64,000 nt of DNA from positions 3,403,001 through 3,467,000 of the forward strand of contig NC_090135.1 of assembly GCF_040581485.1 (NCBI RefSeq). The letters are read 5' to 3'. Each line of letters opens with the position of its first letter. The stretch's first letter is position 1. The notes below the pieces were generated by a model. The model was not told the origin of the DNA. It saw only the letters and a program-made list of their open reading frames with translations, and ran no database searches. The stretch comes from Linepithema humile (taxonomy: Eukaryota > Arthropoda > Insecta > Hymenoptera > Formicidae). Position numbers and translations under genes: made by a program. Shown piece by piece: positions 1-10,530 of this stretch.

Positions 1-909
1 ATTTTTTTTGTACTGATTACGCACTCTCTGACGTTGTGTTTCGGGATCTTGTATGTACTGATCACACATTATCTGGCGTTTCGGTTTGGGGTTTTTTTTA
101 TATACCTCACACATTTTATAACATTTTATTTTAGGGTCCTGTTTATATTTATTGCGCTTTTGAGTGCATAAAAAATCAGCGTTTTTGGCATATTGTTGTT
201 TGTGAGAAAAAGCATCTTTCTCGAGTCGTTTTGAACGCTGTTCTTCAGTTTCCTTGCTACGTGCAAGCCTTTTTCTCAGTGCATCCGCCTCTCGTATTTT
301 CAATGTCTCCAACGGTAATAACATTAATGGAGCAGTTGAATTACAGAGGTACGGAAAATGAGTGATTGTTTGTCCTGCAAACATTGCAGACAAATGAGGT
401 CTTAGCAAAGATCGATCGTACGTCACAATACAAGGATTTATGCCAAACAGAATCGATGTAGCAAACGCAATCGCCATAGGACCACAATTACAACCGTCGA
501 CTTGCGACTGGACTGTAGGAAAGACTATCGGATTGTTTTGAAAATCATGAAAAGGAAATAATCTCTCCACAAAAATTCGAATTTCTCCATTCAAATTTTG
601 CTTATTAGCATTACGACTGCCTTCATGAGAATCATATATAATAACAGACTTTGCGTCGTAATGACAAGTAACCCAATGTCCGCCCGCGAAATTACTGTGC
701 AGTATTTGCAAATGCTTCTTTTTTAGATTTTCGAGTGGAACAATCTGATCAGGAAATATCGTCAACCATACAGGTCGAGGTGCATATTCAGAATTTCTTT
801 CGAGTAACGCATGGAAACTATCTATCATCGTTTCTGTCAACCATTCTTTGGAAATCAAAATGTCTTTTTCCTTATTGCCATAATAGAACTTGTGACACTG
901 ATGATGCAT
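1..909 (-). CDS. Ulp1/C48-like cysteine protease, partial (runs off left edge)
   Basis: The minus strand is open from an ATG at 909 to base 1 (303 codons, no stop). In order it shows a Ulp1-type opening (WLTETMIDSFHALL), a catalytic-His motif (GGHWVTCHYD), the following Asp (YDSHEG), a Gln before the nucleophile (VQSQVDG) and the Cys motif DGCNCGPMA, so the catalytic set looks complete. After the fold comes a basic Arg/Lys/Gln-rich tail with roughly 14-residue imperfect repeats (YKQDPK, YKKNPK, YIQDPE). Ulp1 enzymes cleave SUMO/ubiquitin-like conjugates. Stand-alone Ulp1 domains followed by such repeats are, from memory, common in mobile-element proteins of invertebrates (Helitron-like or other large DNA elements), so this may be element cargo and not a cellular SUMO protease. 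The frame upstream of the ATG stays open only to 936, so an upstream exon is possible. No break is seen. Confidence 0.8.
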   Translation of the reverse strand, partial: MHHQCHKFYYGNKEKDILISKEWLTETMIDSFHALLERNSEYAPRPVWLTIFPDQIVPLENLKKKHLQILHSNFAGGHWVTCHYDAKSVIIYDSHEGSRNANKQNLNGEIRIFVERLFPFHDFQNNPIVFPTVQSQVDGCNCGPMAIAFATSILFGINPCIVTYDRSLLRPHLSAMFAGQTITHFPYLCNSTAPLMLLPLETLKIREADALRKRLARSKETEEQRSKRLEKDAFSHKQQYAKNADFLCTQKRNKYKQDPKIKCYKMCEVYKKNPKPKRQIMCDQYIQDPETQRQRVRNQYKKN

Positions 910-916
910 TTTGAGC

Positions 917-1141
917 TGGCGCTCGGGGCAGCCTTATACAGATATATGGCGCTTAGGGCAGTCTTTTAGTCATGCAAGTGTCACAATCACCTTAAACGAA
1001 TAATTAAAGTTACAGAATTCTATATCAGATTTTTTAATTTGGCGCCTAGGACAAGCCAGCCAGGGCCAAAACTCAGCGCTATTGCAGCCGATATTTTAAT
1101 TCAGCGCTTACGGCAGCCGTTATACAGCGCCAGAGCAGCCG
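917..1141. repeat. Degenerate 16-bp motif repeats
   Basis: About six imperfect copies of a motif like GGCGCTTAGGGCAGCC occur near 917, 949, 1041, 1074, 1104 and 1126, separated by AT-rich spacers. They lie just upstream of the Ulp1-like reading frame. No function is evident. Confidence 0.4.
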
Positions 1142-1568
1142 ATTATTTTTTCTAATTTTTTTCTGGATCTGAAAAATAAAAAAAGTGTATTAATACATAA
1201 AACAAACAAGTTATAAATTTTAGATTAATAATTGTAAACTTTGTACAAGTTTTTTTGCAATAAGCAAGCGAACAGTTTAAAATAATTTTAATAAACATAT
1301 GCAGAGATTTAAAATTATTATACTAAATAAAATATTGCAGAAAATTTGCTTATAAAGAAGTGAAGCTACATTTATCTTCTGTATAGTATTTCTGAATAGT
1401 TGAAAATCAAGTAATCACATTAACATTTAAAAATAGTATTTATTTATTATCACTAAATCATCAATGCAATCTCCTAAAAATTTTTGCTGCTTTCTATTCT
1501 ATATAAATAAATCCTGTTTATAAACCTTGCTTATAAAAAAAAATTATTCCATAAATTCTACACTTATA
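1142..1568. other. AT-rich stretch, nothing recognised
   Basis: AT-rich sequence with short A and T runs. I see no coding frame, inverted repeat or RNA-like structure that I can support. Confidence 0.5.
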
Positions 1569-2390
1569 TTAAATATCTCGAAAATAAAACATTTTATAGG
1601 AAAATGTGTTAGACAAAAGATGTTTGGTTCGAAAAAGGAAAAAAGATGGACATATTAATTTGGATGAAAGCGCTTCGGAGATTTGAAAGTCAATCTAGTT
1701 TTTTTAAATGGAACTCTATCTTAATTTTTTTATAAATCGATTCCTCGCAATATTCGGTGTTAAAAGTTATATAGGTAGAATGGCCACAAATTAAATAGTT
1801 TATGAGATATTTTATACGTTGACATAATTTTACTAAAACAATAAAATATCTCATAAAATAGTCATTTTTCCATTACCTTATCTGCATACTTGTATGCACA
1901 AAATAATGAAAAGAATCAATTAGTGTAAAGAAATAAATAGTTGTTTAGAAAAAAAATATGTACCTGCTTGTTGCAAATTCATGCTTTTTCTTAAAAACAA
2001 CTATATGTTTCCTTTACACCAATTTGTTCCTCTCATTATTTTGTGCTTATAAATATTCAGGTAGAAATATTATGTCAAATGAAAATAAACATATGCATAT
2101 AATATATCTTGAAAACTATTCCATTTTTGACCATCCTACCCTTATAACTTTTAACAGCGTATATTGCAAGGAATCTATTTATATAAAAAAATTAGAGCGC
2201 TTCCATTTAAAAAAATGAGGTTTACCTTCAAATCGTCGAAGCGCCTTCACTCATAGTCAAACTAATATCCTTTTCCTTGCTTCCTCTTCAAAGCGAACAA
2301 GTTTTTTCTAAAACATTTTCCTATAAATAAAAAAATGTTTTATTTTCGAGATATTTAACAGTTTTTGAACTTTTGGGACACACTGTATAT
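1569..2390. repeat. Foldback (MITE-like) element with shared central hairpin
   Basis: The left arm from 1569 (TTAAATATCTCGAAAATAAA) is matched in reverse complement by sequence ending near 2361, and the pairing continues inward through a block with TTTTTTAAATGGA and CGATTCCTCGCAATATTC. The centre (about 1883-2060) is an inverted repeat around ATGCACAAAATAATGA. The right end carries an extra ACACACTGTATATA tail that the left end lacks, so the left end is probably truncated. A non-autonomous DNA transposon is the likely origin. There is no coding sequence; the short open frame inside is repeat-derived. Confidence 0.6.
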
Positions 2391-2395
2391 ACAAC

Positions 2396-3391
2396 CTACA
2401 GGGTGCGGCATTTAAATTGAAACGTCTAAATGCCACCCTAATTTTTTTAAATAAATCGATTCCTCGCGATATTCGATGTAAAAAGTTATAACGATAGAAT
2501 CTCGTTAAATATTCATTTTTCGATTATCTTATCTCAATACTTTTATGCACAAAATGATGAGAGGAATCAATGTTTAAAAAAAATATGTTACTGCTTGTTG
2601 CAAATTATCATACTTTTTCTTAAAAATAACTGTGTTTTTTATATACCAATTGATTCCTCTCATTATTTTGTGCAGAAGAGTATATAGATAAGATAATTGA
2701 AAAATGATTATATTACGAAATATTTCATACTTTATGTAAAATTATGTCAAATTAAAGTATAAAAATTCTCCTAAACTATTCAATTTTTGGCCATCCTATC
2801 ATTACAACTTCTTACGTCGAATATGGTGAAGAATCGATTTATAAAAAAATTAGAAGAGTTCCATTTAAGAAAACTTGATTGATCTTTAAATCTTTGAAGC
2901 ATCTCCACCCAAGGTGTAACTAATATCTCTATCTCTTTTTCTTTTATGAAGCAAACAACTTTTGTTTAAAACATTTCTTTTCATTTTTATTTTTTATACA
3001 TGATTCTGAAAGGTTTCCTCAAACTTCAACGGCGTATTCTAGCGGTCCTGATGAAAACAATTCCTATAAACATATGTCCTGCAATGTTTCCTTTTCAAGA
3101 TACAATCATTTTTTAATTTTTAATGAAATTTTTAATTTTATTGGAAAGTGCAGTATTAAATCCAAAAAACAATCAAAGTAAATGTTCGAAATGTTCGCCA
3201 GCCGCAATTCAGCGCCCAAGAACAGTATTGTCGAGAAAAAAAGGTATCTCGAAAAGAAAGCGTTGTAGGACACGTTCATAAGAACTTTTTTCATCCTTAT
3301 GACCGCTAGAATACGCCTTTGAAGTTTGAGAAGACCTTTCAGAAACACCTTGTATATTTTGGAGTCTGAATTAAAATGCCGCACCCTATAT
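2396..3391. mobile_element. Mosaic TIR element (MITE-like)
   Basis: The ends are inverted copies of AGGGTGCGGCATTTAAATT: the left at about 2399 and the right, in reverse complement, at about 3369-3389. Inside are another copy of the central hairpin (about 2533-2690) and a second inverted pair (about 3000-3055 against 3290-3350, around CGCCGTTGAAGTTTGAGG-like sequence). It therefore looks like two related foldback elements recombined. It encodes no protein. Confidence 0.55.
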
Positions 3392-3507
3392 ATGTATATA
3401 TATTAATAATAAATAAAATTTTATTAACTAAACAACTGCAATAATTGTTCAATAATAAATTCAACAAATGAATAATAGAAATATGTTCCAAGAAATATGT
3501 TCCAAGA

Positions 3508-4448
3508 AATATGTAAGAAGGCAGTAGACCGTTATATTACAACGATCTCGTTTGTCTAATGCAGTGCTCGAAATTGGTTGAACATTTGAGCCGATTTCCG
3601 CGGTAAACGCCTCCTTTCCTCTCCTTACCGCGCGCGCCGCAGCCGCTAGGGCCAGCACCGCCGAGCGTTAGGAGCGGCACTATCTGATTATGAGTGGGTT
3701 CTTCTCCCTATTTATTAAAATTTTAAAAAATGTATTAAAATTTAAATATAAATTTAAAAATAAATTTTTTATTTTTAAATTTAATAAGTGGAAATATTTC
3801 AATAGATTTCTACGTCACTCATGAGGTACTAATGCTGACGCGTTTTTTTAAAAGTGGTTTCTATCTACATTATTGCATCAATTGTTCATTCTCATAAAAG
3901 GCCAAGAAAATCTAATTAAGAAAATCTCTTTTATATATTTTTTTTAAATTAAGAATTTGTTATTTTTATCTTTAGTGGAATAGGCCTACGGGGGAAACCA
4001 CTTAAAAAAAAAAAGCGTCAGCATTAGTACCTCATAGGTGACATGGAAATCTATTGAAATATTTCCACTTAATAAATTTAAAAATAAAAAATTAATTTTT
4101 AATAAATTTTAATACATTTTTTTTAATTTTAATAAATAGGGAGAAGAACCCACTTATAATCAGATAGTGCTGCTCCTAACGCTCGGCGGCGCTGGCCCTA
4201 GCGGCTGCGGCGCGCGCGGTAAGAAGAGGAAAGGAGGCGTATCCCGCGGAAATCGGCTCAAATGTTCAACTAATTCCGAGCACTGGTCTAATGCATAATA
4301 TATTACATGGTAACGTAAGCGCGAGAAAATCATATCTACTCAATAAATACCTGTGATAGCTAAGAAAGCATATGTATACAATAATTATACAAGATAATAC
4401 ATAAATAGAATAAATAGAAATGTTAATAATAGTAATTATTTCTTACCT
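3508..4448. repeat. Duplicated segment, copy 1 (filled site)
   Basis: The sequence on both sides of the hAT MITE (3508-3561 and 4286-4448) matches 4800-4995, including GTAAGAAGGCA and GTAACGTAAGCGC blocks. This copy contains the MITE and the other does not. Confidence 0.65.
3562..4285. mobile_element. Non-autonomous hAT element (MITE), perfect 8-bp TSD
   Basis: It starts CAGTGCTCGAAATTGG and ends with the near-exact reverse complement (CCGAGCACTG). The arms are very long inverted repeats running through a GC-rich block (CCGCGGTAAACGCC) and on to TAATAAATAGGGAGAAGAACC. It is flanked by GTCTAATG at 3554-3561 and again at 4286-4293. CAGTG termini and an 8-bp duplication are diagnostic of the hAT superfamily. 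There is no transposase, so it must have moved with an autonomous relative. A truncated second copy lies at 56002-56511. Confidence 0.9.
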
Positions 4449-4799
4449 GATTTTAAACTCCAGAAAGTATAGATAATATATAAGTAAGCTTCAGAAAGTC
4501 TGTACTATTACAGTTATTTGCGTAAAAATCTTCAAAGTAAAATAAAGCCGCAGATTTATTTTATTTTATAGCTCAGGCTTCTTCTATGTAACTCCCACAG
4601 AACAAATTCTAATGGATAGAAAAACAGAATATCAAAAATTGTTGCACATGTGTCTGTATATCTATAAATAAATCTAACTTTATTTATTGGTCAAGCAACG
4701 GTTTGTTGAATTTTTAAAGAAATATGTTTTCATCAATGATAAATAAATCGCAGAACTAATTTATTTCCTAAGACAATTGAATTGACTCGACGAACTGTA
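4449..4799. other. AT-rich stretch, no gene seen
   Basis: No supported gene. A splice-donor-like GTAAGA on the minus strand sits at the left boundary, in the duplicated segment, but I cannot join it to any exon. Confidence 0.4.
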
Positions 4800-4995
4800 T
4801 TTATGTAAGAAGGCAATAGACCATTATATTACAACGATTTCGTTTGTCTAATGTATAATATTAAATGGAAACGTAAGCGCAAGAAAATCATATCGACAAA
4901 TACCTGTAAAAGTTAGGAAAACATATACAATAATTACAAGATAATACATAAAATAAATGGAAATGTAATGTAACAATAATAACTATGCATTACTT
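4800..4995. repeat. Duplicated segment, copy 2 (empty site)
   Basis: It matches the flanks of the hAT MITE at 3508-4448 and reads straight through the target (TTTGTCTAATGTATAATATT) without the element. It is a natural empty site showing the pre-insertion sequence and a single copy of GTCTAATG. Confidence 0.65.
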
Positions 4996-5280
4996 ACTTA
5001 TGTAGCCACTTCTTTATACCAAACACTACTTAAGCAGTTAACCTGGTACACTCTGTCGTCAATATTTACACTCACTGATCAATGAAGTACTGAACATTGA
5101 CATCCCGAATTCATAGTCGCGACATATAGATCTACTTATATCGATAATCTCGATGATAACTAAATCCATAATGTACATTTACACGAACTTACTCCAAACT
5201 ACATTACCAGCTGTCGAAGTGATGACAATATTATTGTGAAAGTTTCAAATCTGTACTAATTATCGATTCAATGATCTTCA

Positions 5281-6194
5281 ATGATCTCTGCCCTGTGGGG
5301 ACCTATGGCGGACCGCTTCGACATTTGTGAACGCATGAGGATGGAGGACGATGTAAGTAACTCCTTTAATATTGTTAATATTTTATTAACAAATAAAATT
5401 AATACAATAAAATTGCAGATACTAATGATGAACGAAGAATCGCTCCTCAACGGCGATGTCGACGTCGACGTCGATTTAATCACCGCCCATTCCGTCGCCG
5501 CCCGTTCCGTTGCCGCCCGTTCCGTTGCCGTCCGGGACGTGGCTGCTGGTTCCGTCGCCGCCGGTCCCGTCGCCGCCGGTCCCGTCGCCGCCGGTCCCGT
5601 CGCCGCCGGTCCCGTCGCCGCCCGTTCCGTCGCCGCCCGTTCCGTTGCCGTCCGGGACGTGGCCGCCGGTCTCGTCGCCGCCGGTCCCGTTGCCGCTGAT
5701 TCCGTCGCCGCTGGTTCCGTCGCCGCCGGTTCCGTCGCCGCCGGTTCCGTCGCCGCCGGTCCCGTCGCCGCTGGTTCAATGTCGAAACAAAACAGACAAG
5801 GTAACATAATTTTAATCTATTAAAGATTGTACCATATATTAGTACTTACATAGTGTATAATTATTAGTACTTACGTACTGCATATTTTCCTACGCACTAT
5901 TTTTTAGTAATTACGTAGAATATATTTTTCTTTGTACTATTATAAAAACACATATGTAATTAAATTAATTTTAATAATTACAGATTATAGACCGAGAGGT
6001 AGAGCCGCAGGAGCTCGCCGACAGCAGGAACGATTTATGAAATTTTTATATCAGCTATCCATGGCACCACATCACTGGGGCAGACACAGGGGAAGAGGCA
6101 GAGGAAGAAGGTAAGAAAGCATTAAAAAATTTCTAAAAATTACAAGTTATAGTTACATGTATAGTTATTACATTTATTTTACAGAAACAATTAA
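5281..6194 (+). CDS. Putative four-exon gene, Val-Ala-Ala repeat protein with RG-rich tail
   Basis: Proposed exons are 5281-5352, 5419-5800, 5984-6110 and 6185-6194, giving 591 nt (196 aa). The donors are good (GTAAGT, GTAACA, GTAAGA) and each acceptor follows a pyrimidine or AT tract ending in AG. The phases 0, 1 and 2 agree at every junction, which is unlikely by chance. Residues 1-24 start MISALWGPMADRF. Exon 2 begins ILMMNEESLLNGD, then has acidic Asp-Val dipeptides, then about 20 pentapeptides of type VAAGP/VAARS encoded by a GC-rich 15-bp minisatellite. Exon 3 is basic and ends in GRHRGRGRGRR, an RG-type tail often seen in RNA-binding proteins. Intron 1 is 66 nt, a multiple of three without stops, so its retention would also keep the frame. 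I do not recognise the family. The opposite strand is also open over the repeat, but it lacks splice signals. Confidence 0.55.
5490..5775. repeat. 15-bp GC-rich minisatellite in exon 2
   Basis: About 19 imperfect copies of GTCGCCGCCGGTCCC lie within the proposed exon 2. The period is a multiple of three, so copy-number change keeps the frame. Two variant units reading GTCCGGGACGTGG suggest an earlier larger duplication. Confidence 0.85.
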
Positions 6195-6263
6195 GTATTA
6201 TCAAGTCATGGTGTTCAAGCGGCTCGTCGCATCGCTCAAGAAAAAATTTTTTTTAGTTATTTT

Positions 6264-7330
6264 CTAATATTACCAATAAAACATCTGTTTCACAGAATGT
6301 AAGTGTGATGTGACAAAATACTTGTGTTAGAATGCGAAATAATTTAGTTACTATGTAATTAAGTTAATATTAATGCACAAAATTAATTATGTGACAAAAT
6401 TGAGATTATTTTTCAATTATTTTTGCACATTTTAGATGTAACATTTATATTAAGTCAGTTGTATATTAACTAAATTATCTTACATTCTAACACAAGTATT
6501 TTGTATCACACTTACATTTTGTGAAACAGATGTTTTATTTCGAATATTCAAACTAAACTATTTTTTGTTGTAACATGTCTTCGGTTTGACTGCCCCATTG
6601 ATATAAAGCCGTGGATAGCTGATATAAAATATCTTTGGTTTGATATTACAGTTTTGTTAAAATTTTTACAAAATATACGAAATAAAACTATAATATCAAA
6701 TCAAAGACATGTTAAACATAAAATAATTTAGTTAAAACATTCGAAACGACACTTATTATGTTTCATTTAGCGTAATTGTGATATCAAACGCAATACTTAT
6801 GTTTTATTTCAAATATTCAAATTAAACTATTTTTAGTTGTAACATGTCTTTGATTTAACTGCCCCATTCATATAAAGTTATGGATAGCTGATATGAAATA
6901 TATCTTTGGCTTCATATCACGGTTATGTTAAAATTTTTACAAAATATGCGAAAAAAACTATGATATGATATCAAAGACATGTTAAACATAAAATAATGTA
7001 GTTAGAACATTCAAATGACACTAATTATGTTTCATCTAGCGTAATTGTGATATATCAAACGCAATACTTATATTATTAGTTATTTTTTAATATTATCAAT
7101 GAAACATCTGTTTCACATGACTTAAATGCTATATAAAACACAAGACGTGTTATAATGTAAAATAGTTTAGTTAATATGTAATTAAGTTAATATAAAAATG
7201 TACAGAAATGTACAAAATTAATTATGTGACAAAATTTAAATTATTTTTCTACATTTTGAATGTAACATTTATATTAACTTAATAACATATTAATTAAATT
7301 ATTTAAATTATAAGTTTTGCGACTGGATCG
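6264..7330. repeat. AT-rich inverted and tandem repeat block
   Basis: 6284-6540 is a foldback whose arms include AAACATCTGTTTCACA and ACTTGTGTTAGAATG. It is followed by two direct copies of about 250 bp (about 6545-6785 and 6790-7070) containing CTGCCCCATT and GGATAGCTGATAT. A further diverged copy of the foldback half is at about 7095-7320. No protein is encoded. Confidence 0.6.
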
Positions 7331-7559
7331 ATGTCAACGTCGATGAGATGTTCTTCGTTCATTAATACTAATAAAATTCTATTATATGGCAGTTTATTTG
7401 TTAATAAAATATTATTAACAAGATTAAAGAATATAATTTTTTTTTTCATACTTTTCAGAAGTTTTTTTTAATACTTTTCGAGTTATTTTATATCTTAATC
7501 TGACATATTTTGATATAAAATTTAAATTAAAATATCTCTAAAAATATTAAGTTCTGGAT

Positions 7560-7740
7560 AATCTTACCGTAATACTTTTATGATTAGAATAATGAGAATC
7601 AAGTGGTATAAAGAAAACGCATAATTGTTAAAAAAGTACATTGTAAATTGCATACTTTTTCTTCAAATAATGGGTTTTTTACACGTATTGATTTGTTTTA
7701 TTATTCTGTGCATAAAAATATTACGGTAAGATTATCGATA
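7560..7740. repeat. Copy of the shared MITE central hairpin
   Basis: It contains TAATACTTTTATG, GGTATAAAGAAAACGC and the inverted partner TTATTCTGTGCATAAAAAT, as in the centres of the foldbacks at 1.6-2.4, 2.4-3.4 and 20.6-21.5 kb. Part of it is duplicated again at 9421-9550. Confidence 0.5.
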
Positions 7741-9420
7741 ACTAAATATTTTAAGAGATTTTAGATTTTATATCAAAATATGTCATATTTCTCTCTCTCT
7801 CTCTCTCTCTCTTTCGTGTTTGCGAAATTTTCGTAGTGCAACTTGGGGAAGTCGAATTTGTTGAACCTTGATACCTGGTGCAAGGAATTCCCGTAGCGCA
7901 ACTCGGGGAAGTCGAATTCGTCGACTCTTTGCACCTAGTGCGAAAAATTCCTGTAGCGCAACTCACGAAAGTCAAATTCGTCGACCCTTGATACCTGGTG
8001 CGAGGAATTTTCGTAGCGCAACTCGGGGAAATTGAATTCGACGACCTTTGGCACCAGGTGCGAAAAATTCTCGTAGCGCAACTCGCAAAAGTCGAATTCG
8101 TCGACCCTTGACACCTGGTGCAAGGAATTCCCGTAGCGCAACTCGGGGAAGTCGAATTCGTCGACCCTTTGCACCTAGTGCGAAAAATTCCTGTAGCGCA
8201 ACTCGCAAAAGTCGAATTCGTCGACCCTTGACACCTGGTGCGAGGAATTTTCGTAGCGCAACTCGGGGAAATTGAATTCGACGACCCTTGGCACCAGGTG
8301 CGAAAAATTCTCGTAGCGCAACTCGCAAAAGTCAAATTCGTCGAACCTTGACACCTGGTGCAAGGAATTCCCGTAGCGCAACTCGGGGAAGTCGAATTCG
8401 TCGACCCTTTGCACCTAGTGCGAAAAATTCCTGTAGCGCAACTCGCGAAAGTCGAATTCGTCGACCCTTGACACCTGGTGCGAGGAATTTTCGTAGCGCA
8501 ACTCGGGGAAATTGAATTCGACGACCCTTGGCACCAGGTGCGAAAAATTCTCGTAGCGCAACTCGCAAAAGTCGAATTCGTCGAACCTTGACACCTGGTG
8601 CAAGGAATTCCCGTAGCGCAACTCGGGGAAATCGAATTCGTCGACCCTTTGCACCTAGTGCGAAAAATTCCTGTAGCGCAACTCGCGAAAGTCGAATTCG
8701 TCGACCCTTGACACCTGGTGCGAGGAATTTTCGTAGCGCAACTCGGGGAAATTGAATTCGACGACCCTTGGCACCAGGTGCGAAAAATTCTCGTAGCGCA
8801 ACTCGCAAAAGTCGAATTCGTCGAACCTTGACACCTGGTGCAAGGAATTCCCGTAGCGCAACTCGGGGAAATCGAATTCGTCGACCCTTTGCACCTAGTG
8901 CGAAAAATTCCTGTAGCGCAACTCGCGAAAGTCGAATTCGTCGACCCTTGACACCTGGTGCGAGAAATTCCCGTAGCGCAACTCGGGGAAGTCGAAATCG
9001 TCGACTCTTGGCACCTGGTGCGAGAAATTCCCGTAAATTTTAATGATAATGATAATACTCTGGGCCCCGTAAATTCTTCATTCGTCCCTGCGGACAGAGG
9101 AGAAGAATAAGGAGACGACGTTTCTTAATTTTTTGCATTACCAACATCACTTTTTGACCGCTTGTATCTCTGAAACGGCTGGACCAATTTAAATTTTTTT
9201 TGGCTTAAATTAGTCGTGGCGATGCCGCCTTTAAGGATATACTATGTGTTTTTATAAAATTTTTTATATTTTAGTTGCTACAAACCCCCGAAAAGTCGAC
9301 TTTGTGCGCGCAGGATAAGAGACTTAGTAGTGTCATTTTCCGAACTTTGCCAGAGATTCTTTTCCTGACTTAGTAGTGTCGTTTTTTGAACTTGGCCGGA
9401 GACACTACCGCGTCTCCTGA
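7599..9420. repeat. Tandem segmental duplication, unit 1
   Basis: The unit runs from TCAAGTGGTATAAAG to the end of CGCGTCTCCTGA and is followed immediately by a second copy. Its parts are the hairpin fragment, a (CT)n run, the 60-bp satellite, then about 380 bp with CTGGGCCCCGTAAATTC and CTGAAACGGCTGGACCAAT. It differs from unit 2 mainly in satellite copy number. Confidence 0.8.
7820..9037. repeat. 60-bp satellite with 240-bp higher-order repeat
   Basis: About 20 monomers of 60 bp share GTAGCGCAACTCG and GAATTCGTCGAC. Four monomer types alternate in fixed order, so the array repeats more exactly every 240 bp (compare 7981, 8221, 8461 and 8701). Open frames on both strands here are products of the repeat and are not genes. 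Confidence 0.9.
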
Positions 9421-10272
9421 TCAAGTGGTATAAAGAAAACGCATAATTGTTAAACAAGTAGATTGTAAATTGCATATTTTTTCTTCAAATAATGGGTTTT
9501 TTACACGTATTGATTTGTTTTATTATTCTGTGCATAAAAATATTACGGTAAGATTATCGATAACTAAATATTTTAAGAGATTTTAGATTTTATATCAAAA
9601 TATGTCATATTTCTCTCTCTCTCTCTTTCGTGTTTGCGAAATTTTCGTAGTGCAACTTGGGGAAGTCAAATTCGTCGAACCTTGACACCTGGTGCAAGGA
9701 ATTTTCGTAGCGCAACTCGGGGAAGTCAAATTCGTCGACCCTTTGCACCTAGTGCGAAAAATTCCTGTAGCGCAACTCGCGAAAGTCAAATTCGTCGACC
9801 CTTGACACCTGGTGCGAGGAATTCCCGTAGCGCAACTCGGGGAAGTCGAAATCGTCGACTCTTGGCACCTGGTGCGAGAAATTCCCGTAAATTTTAATAA
9901 TAATGATAATACTCTGGGCCCCGTAAATTCTTCATTCGCCCCTGCGGACAGAGGAGAAGAATAAGGAGACGACGTTTCATAATTTTTGCATTACCAACAT
10001 CACTTTTTGACCGCTTGTATCTCTGAAACGGCTGGACCAATTTTAATTTTTTTTGCTCAAATTAGTCGTGGCAATACCGCCTTTAAGGATATACTATGTG
10101 TTTTTATAAAATTGTTTATATTTTAGTTGCTACAAACTCCCGAAAAGTCGACTTTGTGCGCGCAGGATAAGAGACTTAGTAGTGTCATTTTCTAAACTTT
10201 GCCAGAGATTCTTTTCCTGACTTAGTAGTGTCGTTTTTTGAACTTGGCCGGAGACACTACCGCGTCTCCTGA
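9421..10272. repeat. Tandem segmental duplication, unit 2
   Basis: Second copy of the unit at 7599-9420, with the same borders and flanks but a much shorter satellite and a shorter (CT)n run. Single-base and short indel differences in the 380-bp tail show it is not an assembly echo. Confidence 0.8.
9636..9887. repeat. 60-bp satellite, short array
   Basis: About four monomers of the same satellite as 7820-9037. The last monomer matches the last of the long array, as expected if internal monomers were gained or lost by unequal exchange. Confidence 0.85.
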
Positions 10273-10530
10273 TATATGCATCCAAAGTCGAGAAATCTAA
10301 AAAATCGTTATTTTTCTCGAATGTCACGCATGTCTTATTGGTCAGCGTCGTCAGCACGCAACCAATCAGAACGCACTCAACTAATGCGTTCAGATTTTTT
10401 TTCTAAAAGACGTCTTTCCTTTTCTAATTTTTTAATATGGCGGCGCTCAGACCTGTCAGCTCGCAGCTTTGATGATATTAATTAACATTGATATAATTAA
10501 TATCGGTTGTAAAATGTATATATATATATA
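10273..10530. repeat. Interspersed repeat, left part of target of the LTR element
   Basis: It contains ATGGCGGCGCTCAGACCTG and GATGATATTAATTAACATTG. The same sequence recurs at about 57660-57990. It is interrupted here by the LTR retrotransposon and resumes at 15436-15590 (AACGTGTTGTGGAGACG). Confidence 0.7.

Noticed and set aside
1958..2218. 86-codon plus-strand frame
   Set aside because: It lies in the centre and right arm of a foldback element and has the composition of AT-rich non-coding DNA.
5268..5807. Long minus-strand frame of PAAT repeats opposite the minisatellite
   Set aside because: It is a by-product of a 15-bp GC-rich repeat that is open in several frames. Only the plus strand has matching splice signals and flanking exons.
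7820..9037. CRISPR-like regular array
   Set aside because: Monomers are contiguous 60-bp units without unique spacers, in a eukaryotic context.
7751..9043. Many overlapping frames on both strands over the satellite
   Set aside because: All are translations of the 60-bp repeat. The period is a multiple of three, so stops are absent by repetition, not by selection.
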